Of a DNA stretch of 13,043 bases, positions 7,337-13,043 are shown piece after piece. Under the pieces are notes generated by a model, which ran no database searches, was not told the DNA's origin, and was given only the letters and a program-made list of their open reading frames with translations. Location of the stretch: NCBI GenBank assembly GCA_947589205.1, contig CANQCJ010000044.1, positions 1 through 13,043 on the forward strand. Reading direction: 5' to 3'. The number at the start of each line of letters is the position of its first letter. The first letter of the stretch is position 1. A program made the position numbers and the translations under genes. This stretch comes from an uncultured Ruminococcus sp. Lineage in GTDB: Bacteria > Bacillota > Clostridia > Oscillospirales > Ruminococcaceae.

Positions 7337-8677
7337 TTACATCGCAAGCGTGCCGCTCTCGCTTTCAAGCAGTATCAGTATCTGCTCCTCTCTGCCGGTC
7401 TCGGCGTTTATATAAACAAGAACGTGCCTGCCGTCCTCGGTCTCGCACTTAAATTCGTAGCAGTAAAGCTCCTTGCCGCCCTCCGACGGGATCACGGCTT
7501 TTCCCTCGTCAATGCAATTCAGATACGGCGACAGCTTTTTGCGACACTCCGGCATCGAGATCGTCTCATCGGGAAAGCTGCGCTTTTTGTGATTGACAAG
7601 ATAACCCGCGGTCTCAAAGCCTAAAATCTCGCCGTCGTCCATAGCGACAGAGACCTTGACAAGATCGGTATAGCATACCACTCCGTCGATGCGGTAAGCA
7701 AAATTCACGGTGACGACATTGTTGACGCGCTCGTGGTAGGTCAGTTTCATATTTTGATATCCCGCATCGCTTACAAAGTCCATCGCCTTTTGAACGGCTT
7801 CGTCAACGCTCAGAGAAGCGGAATTAGGCTTGCGCGATTTAAGAAAATATGAAACAAATCCTCCCTGCTTGGTCACCGCACAGGCAACACTCTGATCCTT
7901 GTCATAAAACACCCACGAGGGCATATCGCCGTCCTGCTCTTCGACCCTGCTGAGATCGTTTGAAGAAATATTTAACAGCATGGACGCACGCTCTAACGCT
8001 TTATTTTGGCTGACCTCCGGCTCGTTTTTGAGCATCAGCGGATCCTTTTCCATAAGATGATCGGAAAACGGTCCGTCATAAATAAGCGTCGGATAAGACT
8101 CGAAGCCCTGCTCAAATTCCGTGAAGCCCTCCGTCACCTGCGGCGACGATCCATTCTTTTTATTATTATTTGAAACCGAAGAAATATCTGTCTCACCGCT
8201 CGATACCGATTCTTCAAGCGACCACATTTGTTTTGAAAGCTTCTCGGCAAACTCGTGCAGCGTTTTCAGATCTTTATATTCCCGATCGCTCAGCTCCTCG
8301 CCGTCCTCGGTCTTTCGCGCAAGCGAACGCGCATAATTTCCGACCTGCGACAAAAATTTGTAGGTGTTTTCAAGGCTCAGCTCCTGCATCGGAAGCTGCA
8401 GCATTGCCGCCTTAGCAGTCTGCGCTTCACTGAAAAGCTTGTCGGCAAGCGCAGACTGCTGCTCCGCCGTACCGGCATAAAGCTGCTTTTCGAGAGTGTT
8501 GTTGATGTTGTCCGCCGCCGCCGAAAGATCCTCGAGCGCGCGGACGTAGTTGTTGCGGATCAGTATCTCCTTGTTCTGATTTTCGTCCATCAGCAGGATA
8601 TTGCGCACCAGCAGTACGGCTATTGCCGCTATGCCTAACGAGAACGCCTTTATAAGCCCGCGTCTTGAAAGTTTCAT
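7337..8677 (-). CDS. ypeB: Germination protein YpeB
   Basis: The 446-residue product matches YpeB in length (about 450 in Bacillus subtilis) and layout. It has a basic N-terminus and a membrane anchor at about residues 8-30. A long helical extracytoplasmic N-terminal region (about 35-170) includes YVRALEDLSAAADNI. PepSY-type repeats occupy the C-terminal half: one runs from about residue 289 (LSVDEAVQKAMDFV) through VNFAYRIDGVVCYTDLVKV, and another near 375-446 ends in YINAETGREEQIL. YpeB localises and stabilises the cortex-lytic enzyme SleB in the dormant spore until germination. The start is backed by a perfect AGGAGGT (8695-8689) 11 bases upstream. sleB, normally directly upstream in the same operon, is absent: that side holds a divergent cysteine desulfurase gene. 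I see no convincing sigma-G promoter in 8690-8860. Confidence 0.95.
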   Translation of the reverse strand: MKLSRRGLIKAFSLGIAAIAVLLVRNILLMDENQNKEILIRNNYVRALEDLSAAADNINNTLEKQLYAGTAEQQSALADKLFSEAQTAKAAMLQLPMQELSLENTYKFLSQVGNYARSLARKTEDGEELSDREYKDLKTLHEFAEKLSKQMWSLEESVSSGETDISSVSNNNKKNGSSPQVTEGFTEFEQGFESYPTLIYDGPFSDHLMEKDPLMLKNEPEVSQNKALERASMLLNISSNDLSRVEEQDGDMPSWVFYDKDQSVACAVTKQGGFVSYFLKSRKPNSASLSVDEAVQKAMDFVSDAGYQNMKLTYHERVNNVVTVNFAYRIDGVVCYTDLVKVSVAMDDGEILGFETAGYLVNHKKRSFPDETISMPECRKKLSPYLNCIDEGKAVIPSEGGKELYCYEFKCETEDGRHVLVYINAETGREEQILILLESESGTLAM

Positions 8678-8801
8678 ATTTTTATATGACCTCCTGTTTT
8701 AAACTGTACAGAATTTTTCTCTTTAAATTTAACCGTACATTTTTTCGTACTTGACTTTAAAACTATTTTTTCCCGATTTTTTTGTTCTATGCTAAAAAAA
8801 T

Positions 8802-8830
8802 TTGCTTTTTTCGCAAAATTGTGATATAAT
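8802..8830 (+). promoter_or_regulatory. Sigma-A promoter (extended -10) for the cysteine desulfurase gene
   Basis: TATAAT at 8825-8830 is preceded by TG in the extended -10 position (8822-8823) and, after a 17-base spacer, by TTGCTT at 8802-8807. It lies 30 bases upstream of the ATG at 8861. It probably also drives thiI, since no separate promoter is evident before that gene. Confidence 0.7.
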
Positions 8831-8860
8831 TTATTTATGCTTTTATGAAAGGACTTTTCT

Positions 8861-9982
8861 ATGGTTTATTTTGACAACGCCGCCACGACCCGCCCCTGCG
8901 AGGCTGCCGTAAAGGCTGCCGCCGAGGGGTTTGAATGCTTCGGAAATCCCTCCTCGCTCCACGGGGTCGGTCTCGCCGCTTCGCAGTTAGTTTCAGCCGC
9001 ACGAAAGACTGTCGCCGCCTCGATAGGCGCGCTCGAACAGGAAATTTTTTTCACCTCCGGCGCGACCGAATCCAACAATACCGCTATTTTCGGCGCAGCC
9101 AACAGCGTCGGGCGGCACAAAAAACGCATTGTCGTTTCCGCCGTCGAGCACCCGTCCGTCGCAAACGCCTGCAATGCGCTCGCCGCACTCGGACTTGAGG
9201 TGGTATTTATCCCGCCGACCGACGATTTTTGCGAACGCTTTATCGCCGCCGTCAACACCGACACCTGCCTTGCAAGCTGTATGCTTTGCAACAACGAGAC
9301 CGGCGCGGTTTTCGACGCTGCCCGCATCTTCAAGCAGGTCAAAAAAATTTCGCCGCGAACGCTCACCCACTGCGACGCCGTTCAGGCATATCTGAAGCTG
9401 CCGCTGCGCGCGGGCAGGCTTTTCGCCGACATGATCTCGCTGAGCGGTCACAAGGTCCACGCCCCAAAGGGTATCGGCGCGCTTTATGTCAAAAAGGGCG
9501 TTCATATCCCGCCGCTGCTTTACGGCGGCGGTCAGGAAAACGGTCTGCGCTCAGGCACTGAAAGCGTGCCGCTTATTGCGGCGTTTGGCGCGGCTGTCGA
9601 TCAACTGTCCAAAAATACAGACACAAGATATCGTCAGGTCTCGCTTCTTCGCGAACGTCTGCACGAAAAATGCGCGCCGCTCAGTTGGATAAGCTTCAAC
9701 TCCCCCGACGGCGGTTCGCCTTATGTAAACAGCATTTCCTGCGCGGGACTGCGTTCGGAGGTACTGCTGCATTACCTCGAAAGCCGCGGCATTTACGTTT
9801 CAAGCGGTTCTGCCTGCTCAAAGGGCAAAAAAAGCGGCGTTCTTACCGCCCTCGGCATTCCCGATGCCAAAGCCGATTCCACGATAAGGGTAAGCTTTTG
9901 CGCCGAAAACACTCCCGATGAAGTCGACGCGCTCGTTGAAGCTCTGGAAGCCGCCAAGTCGGAGCTTGCGGGGGTAAAATAG
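8861..9982 (+). CDS. Cysteine desulfurase (NifS/IscS family, NifZ-type partner of ThiI)
   Basis: This 373-residue PLP enzyme removes sulfur from L-cysteine as an enzyme-bound persulfide and yields alanine. MVYFDNAATTRP opens the protein, and FTSGATESNN and HCDAVQA match the cofactor site. The PLP lysine is Lys198 in SGHKVHAPKG, and the catalytic persulfide cysteine is Cys319 in SSGSACSKG. It is slightly shorter than IscS (about 404), as expected for the NifZ-like group. AAAGGA lies seven bases before the ATG. thiI follows 76 bases downstream on the same strand. In Bacillus subtilis the NifZ-ThiI pair makes 4-thiouridine in tRNA without a general Fe-S role, and the same division of labour is likely here. 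Fe-S assembly or thiamine thiazole sulfur supply remain alternatives. Confidence 0.95.
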   Translation: MVYFDNAATTRPCEAAVKAAAEGFECFGNPSSLHGVGLAASQLVSAARKTVAASIGALEQEIFFTSGATESNNTAIFGAANSVGRHKKRIVVSAVEHPSVANACNALAALGLEVVFIPPTDDFCERFIAAVNTDTCLASCMLCNNETGAVFDAARIFKQVKKISPRTLTHCDAVQAYLKLPLRAGRLFADMISLSGHKVHAPKGIGALYVKKGVHIPPLLYGGGQENGLRSGTESVPLIAAFGAAVDQLSKNTDTRYRQVSLLRERLHEKCAPLSWISFNSPDGGSPYVNSISCAGLRSEVLLHYLESRGIYVSSGSACSKGKKSGVLTALGIPDAKADSTIRVSFCAENTPDEVDALVEALEAAKSELAGVK

Positions 9983-10058
9983 GCAAACGAATGTTTTATA
10001 CCTTTATTAATATATAAGAGACCCGTTTCGACAAAAAATTCTGAAAGGATAGTTTATA

Positions 10059-11252
10059 ATGAAAGAAATAATTTTATGCAAGTTCGGCGAGATCGCCCTC
10101 AAAGGGCTGAACAAGTCGAATTTTGAGAGCACGCTTGTAAAAAACGTCCGCCGCAGGCTCAAAACCATCGGCAATTTTGAGCTTGAAAAGGCGCAGTCGA
10201 CACTTTACGTCACTCCCGCCGACGAAAACGCCGATATAGACCTTGCGCTCGATTCGCTGAAAAAGGTTTTCGGTATCGTCAAGCTCTATAAAGCTTTAGA
10301 GCTTGACAAGTCGATGGACGCGATACTTAACGATTCGCTCGACTATCTCTCGGACGCGCTGAGCGACGCTTCTACCTTCAAGGTCACAGCCAAGCGCGCG
10401 GACAAGCGTTTTAACGTCACCTCTCCGCAGATCTGTATCGACCTCGGCGAAAGGATCCTACAGACCTTCCCGCACTTATCCGTGGACGTTCACGAACCCG
10501 ACGTTACCGTCAGCGTTGAGATAAGAGAGAAGAGCGCGTTTGTGAACGCGATGAAATTCGACGGCGCGGGCGGACTGCCGGTCGGCACGGGCGGACGCGC
10601 GCTTTTGCTGCTCTCGGGCGGCATAGATTCCCCGGTAGCCGGCTACATGATGGCAAAAAGAGGCGTTCACATTCAAGCTGTCCACTTTGAGGCTCCGCCC
10701 TATACCTCCGAACGCGCGCGGCTGAAGGTCGAAAAGCTTGCCGAAAAGATCTCGCTCTACTGCGGCGACGTTTATTTCTACTGCGTTCCGTTCACCGAGA
10801 TACAGCTTGCGATAAGAGACAACTGCCCCAACGAGCTTTTCACCGTGATAATGCGCCGCCTGATGATGGAGATAACACAGCGCATCGCCGACGAGCAGGA
10901 CTGCTCCGCGATAATCACCGGCGAAAGTCTCGGTCAGGTCGCAAGCCAGACGATGAGCGCTGTCGTCTGCACCGACGCCGCCTGCCGAATGCCGGTTTTC
11001 CGCCCCTGCATAGGTCTCGACAAGTCGGAAATAGTAAAAATTGCTAACCGCATAGACACCTTCGACACCTCCGTTCTCCCTTACGAGGACTGCTGCACCG
11101 TCTTTACGCCCAAGCACCCCAAGACCCGCCCGACAGTCGCAGAGGTCGAAGCCGCGCAGAACGCTTTCGACTTCGAGCCGCTTATCGCCAAGGCTATAGA
11201 AAACATCAGCGGAAAAATGATCCGCTGCGGCGAGAACAGTGTAAACCTGTAA
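10059..11252 (+). CDS. thiI: tRNA sulfurtransferase ThiI (tRNA 4-thiouridine synthetase), short form without rhodanese domain
   Basis: The 397-residue product adenylates U8 of tRNA and inserts sulfur to form 4-thiouridine. An N-terminal ferredoxin-like part and a THUMP domain (about residues 60-165) bind tRNA. The PP-loop ATPase motif SGGIDS is at residues 186-191 (LLLLSGGIDSPVAGYM). GESLGQVASQTM and PYEDCCTVFTPKHPKTRP follow; Cys345-Cys346 in the latter correspond to the catalytic cysteine region (Cys344 of Escherichia coli). The protein ends where the Escherichia coli enzyme continues into a rhodanese domain, as in Bacillus. In this short form the neighbouring cysteine desulfurase can pass sulfur to ThiI directly. 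AAAGGA (10044-10049) is nine bases before the ATG. The 76-base gap after the desulfurase stop has no convincing promoter, so one transcript is likely. Confidence 0.96.
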   Translation: MKEIILCKFGEIALKGLNKSNFESTLVKNVRRRLKTIGNFELEKAQSTLYVTPADENADIDLALDSLKKVFGIVKLYKALELDKSMDAILNDSLDYLSDALSDASTFKVTAKRADKRFNVTSPQICIDLGERILQTFPHLSVDVHEPDVTVSVEIREKSAFVNAMKFDGAGGLPVGTGGRALLLLSGGIDSPVAGYMMAKRGVHIQAVHFEAPPYTSERARLKVEKLAEKISLYCGDVYFYCVPFTEIQLAIRDNCPNELFTVIMRRLMMEITQRIADEQDCSAIITGESLGQVASQTMSAVVCTDAACRMPVFRPCIGLDKSEIVKIANRIDTFDTSVLPYEDCCTVFTPKHPKTRPTVAEVEAAQNAFDFEPLIAKAIENISGKMIRCGENSVNL

Positions 11253-11288
11253 AGCTTGACAGACGACGTTTTTACAAATTTTACAAGT

Positions 11289-11314
11289 GAAAAATTTGCC
11301 GAGTAAAATTTTTC
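11289..11314 (+). repeat. AT-rich inverted repeat, possible weak thiI terminator
   Basis: GAAAAATTT (11289-11297) is the exact reverse complement of AAATTTTTC (11306-11314) across an 8-base loop. It lies 37 bases after the thiI stop and the second arm contains a T-run. The stem has almost no GC pairs, so its strength as a terminator is doubtful. Confidence 0.5.
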
Positions 11315-11326
11315 CAAGAAAGTCCG

Positions 11327-11358
11327 TTACAGCTGTCTGTAAAGCAGAAATGCTTTAC
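11327..11358 (+). repeat. Two overlapping, mutually exclusive hairpins
   Basis: TTACAG (11327-11332) pairs with CTGTAA (11337-11342) over six bases with a 4-base loop. GTAAAGCA (11339-11346) pairs with TGCTTTAC (11351-11358) over eight bases around a GAAA (GNRA) tetraloop. The GTAA at 11339-11342 is shared, so only one of the two can form at a time. The second hairpin is stronger and is not followed by a U-tract. Confidence 0.6.
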
Positions 11359-11422
11359 TGCTATCAGAATATGTCAATTATTTACATGGAATTTATTGCA
11401 GTCACAAATTTTGTACAGTTGC

Positions 11423-11445
11423 AAAGGTTACGTTTTGTAACCTTT
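11423..11445. repeat. Perfect 9-bp inverted repeat, terminator-like
   Basis: AAAGGTTAC (11423-11431) pairs with GTAACCTTT (11437-11445) around a GTTTT loop, followed by only one more T before GTCC. It could end a transcript that reads through from thiI, or be an operator. The U-tract is short, so the function is open. Confidence 0.5.
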
Positions 11446-11612
11446 TGTCCTAAAAAACGGACAGACGCATTTTATACGAAAAAGCTCTTCTAAGCCGTTT
11501 TTCCTTTAAAACAAGGGTCTGAAAGCTGTCGCAATATGTTGGATATTTAGTTACGAATCTGTTACGATACGCCGGTCACGCAAATGATAATTAGTTAAAA
11601 TATTATTTTAAA

Positions 11613-11639
11613 TTCACATCTTGACCGATTTGATGTGAA
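11613..11639. repeat. Perfect 8-bp inverted repeat upstream of the PncC gene
   Basis: TTCACATC (11613-11620) and GATGTGAA (11632-11639) are exact reverse complements with an 11-base spacer, giving a centre-to-centre distance of 19 bases between arms. It ends 41 bases before the ATG at 11681. Both a dimeric-regulator operator and a 5' leader hairpin are possible. Confidence 0.5.
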
Positions 11640-11680
11640 ATTATATGTGCAAAGTGCTTAATAAATTGGGGGTCGATTTT

Positions 11681-12226
11681 ATGGAAATTAACGAAGATAA
11701 CAAATCGGTAACAAAAACTATTGACAGGTTGGCGGTTGATGTTGTAAAATATATGACAGAACAAGGGCTGACCCTGACGGCGGCGGAAAGCTGCACCGGC
11801 GGACTGCTCGCGGCGGCGGTTACCTCCGTCCCCGGAGCGTCGGAGGTTTTTCCGGGTTCGGCTGTTACCTACAGCGAGGATATCAAAATGCGGCTGTTGG
11901 GCGTCGGACAAGACACTCTCGAACGATATACGGTCTATTCGCACGAGACCGCACGCGAGATGAGCGAGGGAGCACGCAGACTTTTTGATACAGATTACGC
12001 GCTTTCGGTCACCGGGATAGCCGGTCCGGGGGGCGCGCTTGAAAACAAGCCGGTCGGAACGGTGTACGTTTCGGTAAGCTCGGCAAAAAGAACGATTACC
12101 AAGGAATTGAATTTAGATAAAACGGCAGGCAGAGATTTGATACGCACATTTGCGGTCAAGGGCGCGCTGGAGCTTTTAAAGGAAGAGCTTGCGGCGCAGT
12201 CAAGAGGGGATCGGCTATGTCAATGA
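11681..12226 (+). CDS. pncC: CinA-C/PncC family nicotinamide-nucleotide amidohydrolase, standalone domain
   Basis: The 181-residue product corresponds to the C-terminal domain of CinA. The signature AESCTGGLLA starts at residue 35 (Ser37), followed by VPGASEVFPGSAVTYS, YSHETAREMSEGAR and SVTGIAGPGG with KPVGTVYVSV. PncC deamidates nicotinamide mononucleotide to nicotinate mononucleotide, a step of NAD recycling in the cytosol. The molybdopterin-binding-like N-terminal half of full CinA is absent. I chose ATG 11681 because GGGGG at 11668-11672 lies eight bases upstream; an ATG at 11645 would add 12 residues but has no ribosome binding site. The stop overlaps the sortase start by 10 bases, so the two genes are coupled although functionally unrelated. 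Amidase activity is assumed from motif conservation. Confidence 0.93.
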   Translation: MEINEDNKSVTKTIDRLAVDVVKYMTEQGLTLTAAESCTGGLLAAAVTSVPGASEVFPGSAVTYSEDIKMRLLGVGQDTLERYTVYSHETAREMSEGARRLFDTDYALSVTGIAGPGGALENKPVGTVYVSVSSAKRTITKELNLDKTAGRDLIRTFAVKGALELLKEELAAQSRGDRLCQ

Positions 12227-13043
12227 CTAATGAAACGCTTAATATAAACAAAGAAGCTGACAATACGAATTTCTTCATAAGATTTCTGAAATATTTTCTC
12301 CCGTGGAAGGGCGATCATGCTTCGGAGGTCGTGAGAAAATTTATTTTCGTAGGTTCTATCGTGCTGTTTTGCAGCTCATTGAACCAGATAACGGATTTTC
12401 TTGAAACAGATGAAGAGGTCGTTGAATATACAAGGCAGATACAGGCTCTCGAGCCGGATTTCGAGGACGCGGACAAGATAAGCTACAACGCGGTCGAAGC
12501 GGACGAGGCGAACAATCAGCAGCCTGTAGCCAAGGAACGAAAGGTGCAGAAGTGGGCGAAGAAGCTGCTCGAACGCAACGACGAGGCTGTCGGGTGGATA
12601 AAGATACCGGGGTTTGTAAATTCCGAAGGCGAGGAATACATCAACTTCCCGGTGCTCCAGCATGACGACAACGATTTTTATCTTCACTACAACGTCGACA
12701 AAGAGCTTTACGAATCGGGAAGCATTTACGCGGATTACGTTGTGCCGATAGATGAAAACGGTCAGCCGGACAATATCACCATTTACGGTCACCACATGAG
12801 AAAGCTCGGCACCTCGTTCACTCACCTTGCCGAATATAAAAGCGGCGTGGATTTCTTAAAGAAATACCCGATAATAGAATTTAACACGATCTACGAGGAG
12901 GGCGGTCAGGAATACGCGATCCTGAGCTGCTTTGTAGCGGCGATCGAGGAAAGTCAGGACAACGGACACCTGTTCTATTATTGGTATTATCATAATTTTG
13001 ACGACGGCGATTATAAATTCGACAACTGGCTCGATAACGTCAA
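12217..13043 (+). CDS. srtB: Class B sortase, 3' end cut off by window edge
   Basis: The frame is open from ATG 12217 to the last base (275 codons). AGAGGGG at 12203-12209 is seven bases upstream; a second ATG at 12223 is possible. An N-terminal cytosolic segment of about 40 residues precedes a membrane anchor at about 42-60 (KFIFVGSIVLFCSSL). A charged linker to about residue 120 leads into the catalytic domain, starting at GWIKIPG (126) and continuing with FPVLQHDDNDFYL and GSIYADY. The catalytic His192 stands in IYGHHM. The active-site Cys and Arg lie beyond the window. Sortases cleave a sorting motif in surface proteins and join them to the cell wall or to pilin subunits. The linker before the domain is long for SrtB, which may reflect clostridial variation. 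No LPXTG-like or NPXTN-like substrate gene is visible here. Confidence 0.93.
   Translation, partial: MSMTNETLNINKEADNTNFFIRFLKYFLPWKGDHASEVVRKFIFVGSIVLFCSSLNQITDFLETDEEVVEYTRQIQALEPDFEDADKISYNAVEADEANNQQPVAKERKVQKWAKKLLERNDEAVGWIKIPGFVNSEGEEYINFPVLQHDDNDFYLHYNVDKELYESGSIYADYVVPIDENGQPDNITIYGHHMRKLGTSFTHLAEYKSGVDFLKKYPIIEFNTIYEEGGQEYAILSCFVAAIEESQDNGHLFYYWYYHNFDDGDYKFDNWLDNV

Larger units (their letters stand above)
11253..11680. other. AT-rich non-coding gap with several inverted repeats
   Basis: No plausible gene lies in these 428 bases; the open frames present are short and lack ribosome binding sites. The stretch is clearly more AT-rich than its neighbours and holds at least five short inverted repeats, listed separately where strongest. 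GTTACGA occurs twice, at 11550-11556 and 11561-11567, exactly 11 bases apart. TTGACA stands at 11256-11261, just after the thiI stop, but the -10 at standard spacing is poor. I see no convincing promoter for the downstream PncC gene and no recognisable riboswitch. Confidence 0.6.

Noticed and set aside
8704..8711. CTGTACAG palindrome and nearby CGTAC repeats upstream of ypeB as an operator
   Set aside because: Eight-base palindromes are expected by chance in this much AT-rich intergenic DNA, and the flanks do not extend the symmetry.
8690..8820. Sigma-G promoter for ypeB; a GCATA (minus strand near 8788-8792) and an AATAGTT-like -10 were considered
   Set aside because: The spacer is about 20 bases and the -10 matches only about four of seven positions.
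10476..11117. Minus-strand open frame of 213 codons inside thiI
   Set aside because: Shadow of the thiI PP-loop domain, with no ribosome binding site.
11287..11493. 68-codon plus-strand frame in the gap after thiI
   Set aside because: No ribosome binding site before its ATG, unusual composition, and it overlaps inverted repeats, so it looks like chance.
11452..11505. AAAAACGG/CCGTTTTT inverted repeat in the thiI-pncC gap
   Set aside because: The arms are separated by about 35 bases and are mostly A and T runs, so a stable structure is doubtful.
1..13043. CRISPR array, IS element, integrase, tRNA or rRNA
   Set aside because: I saw no regularly spaced direct repeats, no transposase or integrase motifs and no tRNA-like cloverleaf on either strand.

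Overview
The window looks like a stretch of chromosome from an endospore-forming Gram-positive anaerobe of the class Clostridia, plausibly Oscillospiraceae/Ruminococcaceae-like. The evidence is two spore-germination proteins (a GerA-family membrane protein and YpeB), a NifZ-type cysteine desulfurase next to a rhodanese-less ThiI, a class B sortase, strong AGGAGG-type ribosome binding sites, and roughly even GC content in genes with AT-rich intergenic regions. The genus assignment is inference from gene style only. I see no phage, IS element, CRISPR array, rRNA or tRNA.

Layout. 1-1284 (minus, cut by the left edge) is a GerA-family spore germination protein. Diverging from it are a DUF421 (YetF-like) membrane protein (1400-2071) and a DUF4363-like small membrane protein (2074-2448), almost certainly one operon. 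The 115-base gap between the divergent units carries a candidate forespore (sigma-G/F-like) promoter reading toward the GerA-family gene. Next, a textbook sigma-A promoter drives a 646-residue protein (2605-4545) with an N-terminal zinc ribbon, one membrane helix, three related extracytoplasmic repeats and an acidic low-complexity tail, closed by an intrinsic terminator. A second sigma-A promoter serves a beta-CASP metallo-beta-lactamase-fold RNase-like protein (4711-6294) and a uridine kinase-family nucleoside kinase (6316-7236), 21 bases apart. A strong hairpin separates the kinase from the convergent ypeB (7337-8677, minus).

The right half holds a cysteine desulfurase (8861-9982) and thiI (10059-11252), which together form the usual Firmicutes tRNA 4-thiouridine pathway. 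A 428-base AT-rich gap with several perfect inverted repeats follows. Finally, a standalone CinA-C/PncC amidohydrolase (11681-12226) overlaps by 10 bases a class B sortase (12217 to the right edge, truncated before its catalytic Cys).

How it fits together: the left end and ypeB point to germination and spore-membrane functions; the remainder is housekeeping (RNA processing, nucleoside salvage, tRNA thiolation, NAD-related repair) plus cell-surface biology (sortase; zinc-ribbon surface protein). I found no clearly new system. The best leads are the GerA/DUF421/DUF4363 cluster with its shared divergent region, the modular zinc-ribbon protein, the ypeB without an adjacent sleB, and the hairpin-dense non-coding gap after thiI.
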